Assembly (NCBI GenBank): GCA_002842135.1
Contig: PHCD01000047.1
Span: 1-13,730 of the forward strand
DNA from: Betaproteobacteria bacterium HGW-Betaproteobacteria-8
GTDB taxonomy: Bacteria; Pseudomonadota; Gammaproteobacteria; Burkholderiales; Methylophilaceae
DNA: 13,730 nucleotides
Reading direction: 5' to 3'
The translations under genes and the position numbers were made by a program. The notes below the pieces were generated by a model, which made no database searches, had not been told where the DNA came from, and saw only the letters and a program-made list of their open reading frames with translations. Positions within the stretch are counted from its first letter, which is position 1. The number at the start of each line of letters is the position of its first letter. Below are positions 1 to 7,200 of the stretch, one piece after another.

Positions 1-34
1 CGACGCCGCCGGTAACGAATACATATTTGGTCAT
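1..34 (-). CDS. pyrG: CTP synthase, N-terminal fragment (runs off left edge)
   Basis: Only the first 11 codons are in the window. They read MTKYVFVTGGV from an ATG at 34-32 on the minus strand, which is the highly conserved start of CTP synthase (the glycine-rich segment opening the synthetase/ATP-binding domain). The enzyme makes CTP from UTP, ATP and glutamine in the cytoplasm, the last step of pyrimidine nucleotide synthesis. No strong Shine-Dalgarno is visible before the ATG. The call rests on a short but very characteristic N-terminus. The rest of the gene lies outside the window, so integrity and downstream partners cannot be judged. Confidence 0.85.
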   Translation of the reverse strand, partial: MTKYVFVTGGV

Positions 35-82
35 GGAAGGGGCTTATGATTTTGCTGAATGAATTCTCAGCGACGGGAGTCT

Positions 83-111
83 ATTTTACTTTAAAGCCCA
101 TTCAGCGACAA
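83..111 (-). promoter_or_regulatory. Putative sigma70 promoter of pyrG
   Basis: On the minus strand, a -35-like TTGTCG (bases 111-106) is followed after exactly 17 bases by a -10-like TAAAAT (88-83). This predicts a start near base 76 and a leader of about 40 nt before the pyrG ATG at 34. The leader would begin in a C-rich stretch and contain a weak 5-bp inverted repeat (GCTGA/TCAGC, 54-58 and 67-71). Inferred from consensus and spacing only; whether the leader responds to CTP is unknown. Confidence 0.4.
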
Positions 112-124
112 ATGAAAAACCTGC

Positions 125-147
125 GCATGCAGCTTGACAAGCCATGC
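125..147. repeat. Composite inverted repeat upstream of pyrG
   Basis: An inner perfect dyad GCTTG-A-CAAGC (132-142) is flanked by outer arms GCATG (125-129) and CATGC (143-147), with two unpaired bases (CA) on the left side. CATGCAG also occurs as a direct repeat at 126-132 and 143-149. It lies just upstream of the putative pyrG -35 element, where an activator or repressor could bind. Function is unknown and chance cannot be excluded. Confidence 0.3.
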
Positions 148-254
148 AGAAACTCCACGCTGCATCCGCTCAACACCCTATTGCTCCCGAACCCTGTATA
201 CAGAACCACGAAACGAAGGAGTAACGAGAAATGTCGGTTTAATGACTGCGCCTA

Positions 255-268
255 TTGATATAAATCAA
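255..268 (+). promoter_or_regulatory. Perfect FNR/Anr-type binding site
   Basis: TTGAT (255-259), four bases ATAA, then ATCAA (264-268) is an exact match to the FNR/Anr consensus TTGAT-N4-ATCAA. FNR-family regulators bind such sites as oxygen-sensing [4Fe-4S] dimers. Its centre is at 261.5. A TAAAAT -10 element at 290-295 predicts transcription from about 302-303, which puts the site near -41, the class II activating position where FNR replaces -35 contacts. The orientation points to the small membrane protein gene at 355. The match is seen directly; the regulatory role is inferred. A Crp/Dnr-type paralogue could also bind. Confidence 0.75.
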
Positions 269-289
269 TACGAAATATACCCCCGACAA

Positions 290-295
290 TAAAAT
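290..295 (+). promoter_or_regulatory. -10 element of the FNR-type promoter
   Basis: TAAAAT matches the TATAAT consensus at five of six positions and lies the right distance downstream of the FNR box. No good -35 hexamer is present, as expected for an activator-dependent class II promoter. The predicted mRNA leader before the ATG at 355 is about 52 nt. Confidence 0.45.
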
Positions 296-354
296 TTAAC
301 TGCGGTCAGTCTTAATCCATTTAAACGCCGCTTCCAATAATCAGGAGAATTTTC

Positions 355-486
355 ATGCTAATTGATTTGTTTGGGACATTTTCCGGCCTGCTCAGCCTTG
401 GCATCATCGTATTCATCATTGCCATGGCAGCATACCTGACCTGGCTGTTCATGAATCTGAGCGCAAAGAAGCCAGACCAGAAGTAA
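355..486 (+). CDS. Small single-pass membrane protein (DUF3149-like), 43 aa
   Basis: A 43-codon frame opens with ATG at 355 behind a strong Shine-Dalgarno AGGAG (343-347, 7-base spacing) and ends with TAA at 484-486. The product starts MLIDLFGTFSGLLSL. It has one hydrophobic segment (about residues 10-35, rich in I, F, A, L) and ends in a short charged tail (SAKKPDQK), so an inner-membrane protein with a cytoplasmic basic tail is likely. Length, the 'DLF...GLLSL' opening and the single helix resemble the DUF3149 family of proteobacterial mini-proteins, which has no established function. A perfect FNR-type site about 90 bases upstream suggests induction when oxygen is scarce, so a role beside a respiratory complex is conceivable. 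That role is inference; no respiratory gene is in the window. Confidence 0.75.
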   Translation: MLIDLFGTFSGLLSLGIIVFIIAMAAYLTWLFMNLSAKKPDQK

Positions 487-655
487 TATACCGCCAGAAA
501 TTATACTGAAAGCAAGGCCAGCTGCCCTTTCCCTACGAAACATCAGGAAAGCCAGGTGGCATTGTTTGCATGCCTGCTCACCGCGCGCTGTCACACTGGC
601 GCAACAAACTGTCGCTATTTTCAATGCTTGACGCACAGACGACAGGAGCGGGAGG
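487..655. other. Non-coding gap between the small membrane protein gene and the 159-aa gene
   Basis: This 169-base stretch shows no convincing terminator or promoter. Short inverted pieces such as CAGG...CCTG (around 554-575) are imperfect and lack a T-run. Read-through from the FNR-type promoter into the 159-aa gene is therefore possible but unproven. Confidence 0.4.
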
Positions 656-1135
656 ATGGTCTACGAAAAAACGGCTTCAGGCATTGATGAAATTGCTGGC
701 AACCAGCGCCGGCTCAACCCCAGGCAGCGCCAGGTACTGATACTGATCGATGGCAAACGCGCGCTGAACGAGATAACCCAATCGCTGCCACGACTCACGG
801 TGGCCGAGATCATTGAGGAACTCGCAGCCCAAGGCTTCATTCATGACCCAAGCCGGCCGACAACCATTCCCCATGTTATTGAACCAGTCCCCAGCGCACC
901 CGAAATTTCTCCAGAACAACTGGCAGAAACCAAGAGCATCCTGATTTCCAGCACCACTGAACACCTCGGCCTCATGGGCCGCACCATGGTCGAGCAAATC
1001 AGCACAGCCTCGTCTTACGAACAATTGAAAGCTTGCATCTCACGCTGGCACATGGCCATCAGGGAGTCCAAGGGCGGCCGCATGATCGCTGACGAGTTGA
1101 TGTCGAAAGTGCAGATGACACTCAGCAGCAATTAA
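656..1135 (+). CDS. Unrecognised 159-aa protein with possible winged-helix-like N-terminus
   Basis: The start ATG at 656 is preceded by AGGAG (644-648, 7-base spacing), and a second GGAGG abuts the ATG. The N-terminal part (about residues 1-64) is helix-rich with the segment LNPRQRQVLILIDGKRAL and a following 'LTVAEIIEELAAQGFI'. That alternation of helix, turn and hydrophobic strand resembles small winged-helix or response-regulator-linked domains found in betaproteobacterial proteins of unknown role. Residues 65-88 form a Pro-rich linker, and residues 88-159 look all-helical and end without any membrane segment. The protein is therefore probably cytoplasmic with two domains. No catalytic motif is visible and no gene name can be given. 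It lies 169 bases after the small membrane protein gene and 51 bases before ychJ. A DNA-binding or signalling role is possible but unproven. Confidence 0.75.
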   Translation: MVYEKTASGIDEIAGNQRRLNPRQRQVLILIDGKRALNEITQSLPRLTVAEIIEELAAQGFIHDPSRPTTIPHVIEPVPSAPEISPEQLAETKSILISSTTEHLGLMGRTMVEQISTASSYEQLKACISRWHMAIRESKGGRMIADELMSKVQMTLSSN

Positions 1136-1186
1136 ACATCAACCTCCGACTTTCAATTTGCTTGAGTCACCCGAAGAAAGTTTAAA

Positions 1187-1609
1187 ATGCCATGGATTCT
1201 TATGGCTAAAAATCCCAAAAAACACTCACTGGCATGTCCTTGCGGCAGCAACAAAGCCTACGACAATTGCTGTCAGCCATACCATAACGGCTTGCCTGCA
1301 CCCACAGCAGAAGCGCTGATGCGATCACGCTACTCAGCGTATGTTTTACGGCTTGAGGAATACCTGCTGAGAACCTGGCACCCAGACACCAGACCAGACC
1401 CTCTCGGTCTGGAAAACGATACCCAGACAAAATGGCTGGGCTTGTCAGTTAAACGCCACGAGCTTGGAGGACCCGACTGCGCCATCGTCGAATTTATCGC
1501 CCGTTACAAAGTTGGCGGAAAAGCCGAAAAACTACATGAAACCAGCCGTTTCTTGAAAATCGATAATGAATGGTTTTATGTGGATGACGCTGGTTCCAGC
1601 AGCACCTGA
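1187..1609 (+). CDS. ychJ: YchJ-family (UPF0225) SEC-C motif protein
   Basis: The N-terminal cysteine cluster CPCGSNKAYDNCC (C17, C19, C28, C29) is a SEC-C zinc-binding motif. The following 'LMRSRYSAYV', 'YLLRTWHPDTRP', 'WLGLSV' and 'FIARY...GGKAEKLHETSRFLK...EWFYVDDA' segments match the NTF2-like core of the YchJ/UPF0225 family. Its molecular function is not established. E. coli YchJ has a second SEC-C motif at the C-terminus; here the protein stops right after the core, so that motif is absent. ATG 1187 has a weak purine-rich SD (GAAGAAAG, 1173-1180). An alternative start at ATG 1202 (MAKNPKK...) would better match the short N-terminus of relatives and would suit a possible promoter with TAAAAT at 1183-1188. 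The stop is one base from the convergent gene at 1611, with no terminator between them. Confidence 0.85.
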   Translation: MPWILMAKNPKKHSLACPCGSNKAYDNCCQPYHNGLPAPTAEALMRSRYSAYVLRLEEYLLRTWHPDTRPDPLGLENDTQTKWLGLSVKRHELGGPDCAIVEFIARYKVGGKAEKLHETSRFLKIDNEWFYVDDAGSSST

Positions 1610-1610
1610 C

Positions 1611-2180
1611 TCAGCTGTCGCTAAACGCCTCGCACAACATGCTCAACAGCGCCCCAAGCATCGGAACAACCTCTTCCTTGTCGAAAGGCGCTTCTTCATC
1701 TGTACCGGCAATCAGGAAGGCGATGGTTGCCTTGTCCAGATCCTGCCGGTAATCAACCCAATGTTCCTGCTTGGCATCCGCAATCAGCTGGAACTTGTGA
1801 CCACCTGATTCGATAATTTCAGCCAGTTCTTCATCTGCCAGGCCGGCAAACAGGGTTTTGGCGACGATCACCGCCGCAGATTCCGTGTCCGGCACCACCC
1901 CCTCCTCACCCAAAGGCAACATGAGGAAAGCGTAAACCAGCATGGCATAGGTGTGATAGACACTCAGCATGTCGAAGTTTTCAACCCGCTCGTCGGCGGG
2001 TGAGCGTTCTGCCTGCTGGATGGCCTTGAACGCAATATAACAGGCCAGGTAATTCGCCGCTTCCAGCGGATCGTAATCCTGCAGGTTGGTGCTGGGGATA
2101 GGGCTTGGATTCTCATCCGTAGCACGGCCTTCATTCAGGCAAAGTGCATAAAGCAAGCTGAGGCGTTCTGAGTATTTCAT
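1611..2180 (-). CDS. Unrecognised acidic protein, probably co-expressed with yheS
   Basis: I place the start at ATG 2180-2178, which has a good Shine-Dalgarno (AGGA at 2190-2187, 6-base spacing). A TTG at 2201 would add seven residues and overlap the yheS stop, but has no ribosome-binding site. The 189-residue product begins MKYSERLSLLYALCLNEGR. It is rich in Asp/Glu and predicted helices, with no signal peptide or clear membrane segment; the 'YAMLVYAFLMLPLG' stretch is a moderately hydrophobic helix. Segments such as 'DPLEAANYLACYIAFKAI' and 'HKFQLIADAKQEHWVDYRQDLDKATIAFLI' show no motif I can assign. It starts 17 bases after the yheS stop, on the same strand, so the two are probably one transcript and translationally linked. 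A helper or regulator of the ABC-F protein, or an unrelated passenger, are both possible. Confidence 0.75.
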   Translation of the reverse strand: MKYSERLSLLYALCLNEGRATDENPSPIPSTNLQDYDPLEAANYLACYIAFKAIQQAERSPADERVENFDMLSVYHTYAMLVYAFLMLPLGEEGVVPDTESAAVIVAKTLFAGLADEELAEIIESGGHKFQLIADAKQEHWVDYRQDLDKATIAFLIAGTDEEAPFDKEEVVPMLGALLSMLCEAFSDS

Positions 2181-2197
2181 AACATTTCCTGGATATT

Positions 2198-4108
2198 TCA
2201 AGTTGGGATAGCTTCCAGCTGCTCCTGCAACTCCAGCCAGCGTTCTTCGGCCTGCGCAATCGACTGCGCCAGTTCGGCCTGCCGCTTGAGCAAATCCTGC
2301 AGCCCGGACTTGTCAGCGGAGGTATATAGTAAAGGGTCGGCCAGACATTCATCCAGCTGTGTTTTCTCTTTTTGCCAGGCAGCCATACTGGATTCCAGCT
2401 CTTCCGACTCCTTGATCAAAGGCCTGCGCTCGGCCAACCTGGCTTGACGCTCGGCCTTGTTCTGCGCCCGGTCATTCTTGTTGGCCGGTTTTTCATCGGT
2501 AATTTTCCCGGCCTGCCTTGCAGCAAGTTTTTGCTGAGCTTCGTGCTGGGCAAGCCAATCCTTGTAGTCGTCGATATCCCCATCAAAAACTTCGGCTTTA
2601 CCATCGGCCACCAATATAAAACGATCACAGGTTGATCGCAGTAAAGCCCGGTCATGCGACACCAGTACCATGCCGCCGTCATAATCCTGCAGCGCCACAG
2701 TCAAGGCGTGCCGCATTTCCAGGTCCAGGTGGTTGGTCGGCTCATCCAGCAGCAGCAGATTAGGCTGCTTCCAGATCAGCAAGGCCAACGCCAGGCGTGA
2801 CTTCTCGCCACCGGAGAATGCGCCGCAGGGCGCAGTCGCCATGTCGCCGCGAAAATCGAAACCGCCGATATAGTTGCGATGCTCCTGTTCCCGCGTTTGC
2901 GGATCCAATCGCAACATATGTTGCAAAGGAGACTCATCCGGCCGCAATTGTTCCAGTTGATGCTGGGCAAAATAGCCAATGGACAACTCCTTGCCCTCAA
3001 TGCGCTTGCCCCGCATGGGGCTTAACTCTGCCGCCAGCAGTTTAATCAGGGTGGATTTACCCGCGCCGTTCCTGCCCAGCAACCCGATGCGCTCACCCGG
3101 ACGGATGGTCATCTTGATGCCGCTCAGCACCGCCTGCTGCTTATACCCGACATCGACATCATCCAGCACCAGCAGGGGGTCTGGCGCCGCCAGCAATTTC
3201 CTGAAACTGAAGCCGAAAGGTGAATCAACATGCGCTGCAGAGATCAGCTCCATGCGCTCCAGCGCCTTGATACGACTCTGTGCCTGCCGAGCCTTGGTCG
3301 CCTTGGCGCGGAAACGGTCAATATAACTGTGCAAATGCGCCATCTCACGCTGCTGGCGTTCGTACATCGACTGTTGCTGCGCCAGTTTTTCCGCACGCTG
3401 CCGCTCAAAATCGGAATAACCGCCGCGATAGAGCGTCAGTCGCTGCTGCTCAATATGAGCGATATGATTGACTACCGCATCGAGAAAATCCCGGTCGTGC
3501 GAAATCAGCAACAGGGTGCCGCGATAATCTTTCAGCCAGCTTTCCAGCCAGATAACCGCATCCAGGTCGAGGTGATTGGTCGGCTCATCCAGCAGCAACA
3601 GGTCTGAACGGCACATCAAGGCACGTGCCAGATTCAGGCGCACCCGCCAGCCGCCGGAAAAATCCGCTACCGGCCGTGCAGTATCCGCTTCGCTGAATCC
3701 CAGGCCATGCAGCAATGCAGAAGCTCTTGCTCGCGCCGAATAACCACCGATATCGCCGAAACGCGCATGCAACTCCCCCAGATGTTCTCCATCATGGTTT
3801 TTCTCTGCCGCCTGCAAGGCACGCTCGATATGGCGCAGCTCCTCATCGCCATCCAGCACAAAATCTATGGCTGCATCCGGCAATGCCGGTGTCTCCTGGG
3901 CAACGTGAGCAATCACCCAATTGGGTGGCATTTCCAGCACGCCGGATTCGTGGTGCAACTCGCCACGCAACATGGCGAACACACTGGACTTGCCGGCGCC
4001 GTTTGCACCGGTCAAGCCGACCTTGTGGCCCGGATGGAGCTGAAATGAAGCGTCCTGAATCAGTACTTTGACGCCGCGCGTAAGAGTGAGGTTTTTAAGC
4101 TGAAGCAA
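2198..4108 (-). CDS. yheS: ABC-F family ribosome-associated ATPase, YheS type
   Basis: The 636-residue protein has two ABC ATPase domains and no membrane segments. Domain 1 has Walker A GANGAGKS (34-41), signature FSGGW (150-154) and Walker B/D-loop DEPTNHLD (174-181). Domain 2 has GRNGAGKS (345-352), signature FSGGEK (431-436) and DEPTNHLD (455-462). The linker with 'SYIDRFRAKATKARQAQSR' is the P-site tRNA interaction motif region of ABC-F factors, and the Lys/Glu/Ala-rich C-terminus (about 540-636) looks like the coiled-coil CTD. Length and sequence match E. coli YheS (637 aa) far better than EttA, Uup or YbiT. ABC-F factors bind the ribosomal E site and relieve stalled translation. The apparent start is TTG at 4108 with no ATG/GTG and no clear SD close upstream; homologues begin at the same place (MLxL..L.L.RG), so I keep it. 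It is followed by the coupled gene ending at 1611. Confidence 0.93.
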   Translation of the reverse strand: MLQLKNLTLTRGVKVLIQDASFQLHPGHKVGLTGANGAGKSSVFAMLRGELHHESGVLEMPPNWVIAHVAQETPALPDAAIDFVLDGDEELRHIERALQAAEKNHDGEHLGELHARFGDIGGYSARARASALLHGLGFSEADTARPVADFSGGWRVRLNLARALMCRSDLLLLDEPTNHLDLDAVIWLESWLKDYRGTLLLISHDRDFLDAVVNHIAHIEQQRLTLYRGGYSDFERQRAEKLAQQQSMYERQQREMAHLHSYIDRFRAKATKARQAQSRIKALERMELISAAHVDSPFGFSFRKLLAAPDPLLVLDDVDVGYKQQAVLSGIKMTIRPGERIGLLGRNGAGKSTLIKLLAAELSPMRGKRIEGKELSIGYFAQHQLEQLRPDESPLQHMLRLDPQTREQEHRNYIGGFDFRGDMATAPCGAFSGGEKSRLALALLIWKQPNLLLLDEPTNHLDLEMRHALTVALQDYDGGMVLVSHDRALLRSTCDRFILVADGKAEVFDGDIDDYKDWLAQHEAQQKLAARQAGKITDEKPANKNDRAQNKAERQARLAERRPLIKESEELESSMAAWQKEKTQLDECLADPLLYTSADKSGLQDLLKRQAELAQSIAQAEERWLELQEQLEAIPT

Positions 4109-4294
4109 TATAGGCTGACTAAATAAAAGCCGGAGTCTTGTCGGCGATTGATCAATAAAACGCGTTATTTTAAAACAAAGCTTCTCGTCTGCCAGAAACT
4201 TTCACATTTATATGGCCGGACAGCCAATACTGCACCGAATATTGCAGTAAAATACAAATATATTGAACGGGTTAGCACAAGAAATTAACAAGTA
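4109..4294. other. Divergent promoter region between yheS and yhdP
   Basis: This 186-base, AT-rich region must hold promoters for both divergent genes. On the plus strand a TAAAAT hexamer (4248-4253) overlaps the right arm of a dyad at 4228-4249, and a TATATT lies at 4259-4264. Neither has a convincing -35 at the right distance, so I make no firm promoter call. No ORF or RNA gene is evident. Confidence 0.5.
4228..4249. repeat. Dyad in the yheS/yhdP divergent region (candidate operator)
   Basis: TACTGCA (4228-4234) and TGCAGTA (4243-4249) form a perfect 7-bp inverted repeat with an 8-base AT-rich centre. Its right arm runs into a TAAAAT -10-like hexamer for yhdP. The T-N-A symmetry is compatible with a LysR- or TetR-type operator. 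No matching regulator gene is in the window, so the role is a guess. Confidence 0.35.
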
Positions 4295-7200
4295 ATGGTC
4301 AAAAAATCACTGATATGGACATATAGAGCCGCACTCACTGCGATGTGGCTGATGATTATTGCGCTAACCCTGTCCATTCTCGCACTGCGCTATTTCATAC
4401 TTCCCAACATCGAAAATTACCGGCAAGACATTGCCCAGAGCATCAGTCAGGCTGCCGGTCGCAAAGTCACCATCGGGCATATTGATGCCGGCTGGGAAGG
4501 CATGAATCCGCATTTCAGCTTGCGCCAGGTCGCCATTTACGATGACGAGGATCACATAGCGCTGACGCTGCACGAAATTGAAACCAGGCTGTCCTGGCTG
4601 AGTTTTACATCGCTGGAACCCAAACTCGCATCGATGCTGATCCAGGGGCCGGTGCTTTCGATCAAGCGTGAAGTTGATGGTACGCTGGTGGTTGCAGGTA
4701 TCCGGCTGGGTGGCGAATCCGAACCCACCCTGGCCAACTGGGTATTGCGGCAGTCACGCATAGACATCATTGATGCCACCATTCTCTGGGAAGATGAAAT
4801 GCGCAAGGCGCCAGCACTGATGCTGAACGACCTGCAACTGAGCATCGAAAGCCCGGTCTGGGAACGTCTGCTCAGTCGTCATCGGTTTGCCCTTAAAGCC
4901 ACTCCTTCAGCCGGTTCGTCCCACCCGATCGATTTGCGCGGCAACCTGTATGGTTCAGATGTCGGCAACCTGCAGGATTGGAGCGGTACGATCTATGGCC
5001 GCATGGATGGCACCGATATTGCCGCTTGGCGGCAATGGGTGGATTATCCATTTGAACTCAACAAGGGCTATGGCGCTGCACGTTTCTGGCTGGAATTCTC
5101 CGATGGCGCTGCCCAACAGCTGACTTCGGATGTGATTTTGCAAAAAGTGCAAGCCAGGCTGGCAAAAGGCCGCTCCGTAGCGAAACTCAACTCGCTAGCT
5201 GGCCGCTTGACCTGGTCAAAGCAGACGGATGGCCAGTCTTTCAACCTTGAGCACGTCAAGCTATCGACGGCCGATGGCCTGATGCTGGAAAACGGTTCAT
5301 TCGGGGTGCGTGAGCGCCTCCAGGATGGCAAAGAGAGCATTGAGGGTTCAGTGAACCTGGATGAAATCAATCTGGCCTCCATCAACACTTTCACTGCCTA
5401 CCTGCCTTTGCCGCAAAAAATGGTGCAGCAACTCTCCGAGGTGGATCCGGTCGGCATCATCAGCAATCTGGATATGCACTGGAAAGGCGACAGCAACAAA
5501 TTCAGCGAATACGACATCCACATGCAGTTCGGCGATCTAGGGATCCAGGCCTACGAAAAATTCCCCGGCTTCAGTAACCTGAGCGGCAGCCTCACGGCCG
5601 ATGAAAAACAGGGCACCATCACCATCAACTCGCAGCAGGCCGCCGTCGACATCAAGGGCGTGATGCGCTGGCCCATCCCTGCCGATAAGCTGAACGGCAT
5701 CGTCAAATGGTCAAATCATGACAAAGGCACTGACATTCGCGTCAATAACCTCACCATCAGCAGCCCGCATCTGGCAGGTGTGGTCAATGCCACCTACAAG
5801 CATGGCACTGCAACACCATCAAGCATAGAACTGAATGGCCGTTTTGAGCGCGGCGATGCGAAATACGCCCTGTTCTACTACCCTGTCATGCTGGGCAAGC
5901 ACACGCTGGACTGGCTCGACAGTTCCATCATCTCGGGCCAGGTTTCCGACATTCATGTCATTGTGCGCGGCAGGACCGATCAATTCCCCTATGTCGACCC
6001 CAAACAGGGCCTGTTCAAAGTCACGGCAGAATTGCAGGATGGTGTCCTGGATTACGGCAAAAACTGGCCGCAGATCGAAAAATTAAACGTAAACATGCTG
6101 TTCCAGGGCTCAAGAATGGAACTGACTGCGGATGGCGGCAACATACTCGGCAACCAGTTCAAAACCGTCAAGGCCGTCATTCCGGTGCTGGATGCCGATG
6201 AACCCATACTGGAAATCGTGGGCGAAACGCAGGGTTCGGTGACTGACGCGATCCGTTTTGTTAATGGCAGCCCGGTGCTGCAACTGACCGATGGCCTAAC
6301 CAACGATTTGCGCACCAGCGGTAATGGCAAGCTCAATCTTGAATTGAAGATTCCATTGCAGAATGTCGACGCAACCAAAATTAAAGGCGGTTATCAAATC
6401 ACCAACGCCAGCATGGCCGGCGCATCGATTCCTGAGCTGAGCAATATCAATGGCAAGCTTGATTTCACAGAATCAGGCATGAGCGCCAAGAACATCAGCG
6501 CCCGCATTTACGGCGGACTGGCCAGAGTGGACATCAGCACTGGTGAAAACCGCCTGGTTAAAGTCACCGCACGCGGCAATATTCCTGATACTGGCATCAG
6601 AAGCGCACTGGGAAATGAGTTGGGCAACCTGGTTAGCGGCAACGCCGACTGGTTTGGTGACATCAGCATCCAGTCGCAAAAAGTTGATGTCTCCATACGT
6701 TCCAATCTGGCAGGCCTGGCGCTGGATCTGCCTCAGCCGATCGGTAAGAGCGCCGAAGAAAAAATGCCCTTGCGTATAGAAAAACGCCAGCAATCCGCCA
6801 ATCAGGACATGATCAATTTCAGCATGGCCAATCAGATTTCCGCAAAAATATTGCGTAGCGGAATCAACGGCGCGTATGAGATCGATCGCGGCCAGGTCGG
6901 CATCAATGTCTTGGCGGAAATACCATCGCAGCCCGGACTCGAGGTGCGCGGCAGCTTCGAGCAGCTCAATCTCGACCAGTGGCTTGCCGTACTGGATAAA
7001 ACCAAGACAGCCGACAGCGGCAGTTCACCTCGGGCAATGCCGATACAGCGCATCAACATGTCGGTCGGTGCAATGGATGTTTTCGAACGACGCATCAACG
7101 ATCTGAAACTTGACGGCACCAAGGTAGAAAATGGCTGGCAGATGCAGATTCAAAGCAAGGAGATGAATGGCAATGTGCGCTGGGTTGGCGATGACAATGG

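Larger units (their letters stand above)
35..354. other. Intergenic region between pyrG and the small membrane protein gene
   Basis: This 320-base stretch separates two divergent genes. It holds the pyrG promoter (83-111, minus), a composite dyad around 125-147, and the FNR-type promoter (255-295, plus). The open frame at 46-258 has no recognisable protein features, no ribosome-binding site and overlaps the pyrG promoter, so I do not call it a gene. No RNA gene is recognisable. Confidence 0.6.

Noticed and set aside
134..139. Perfect TTGACA hexamer as a -35 element on the plus strand
   Set aside because: No -10-like sequence occurs 16-18 bases downstream; it is better explained as the centre of the dyad at 125-147.
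194..203. Palindrome CTGTATACAG resembling a LexA box
   Set aside because: The LexA consensus needs CTG and CAG separated by ten bases; here only four separate them, so the match is superficial.
46..258. 70-codon open frame in the pyrG upstream region
   Set aside because: No ribosome-binding site or protein-like pattern, it overlaps the probable pyrG promoter, and it ends inside the FNR box.
358..636. 92-codon minus-strand frame opposite the small membrane protein gene
   Set aside because: Antisense to a better-supported gene with strong SD and membrane helix; its Cys-rich translation looks non-coding.
2199..2201. TTG start giving a 196-residue form of the protein after yheS
   Set aside because: It overlaps the yheS stop and lacks an SD, whereas ATG 2180 has AGGA at the proper distance.
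4147..4156. ATTGATCAAT palindrome as a possible FNR site for yheS
   Set aside because: The TTGAT and ATCAA half sites overlap instead of being four bases apart, so it does not fit an FNR dimer site.
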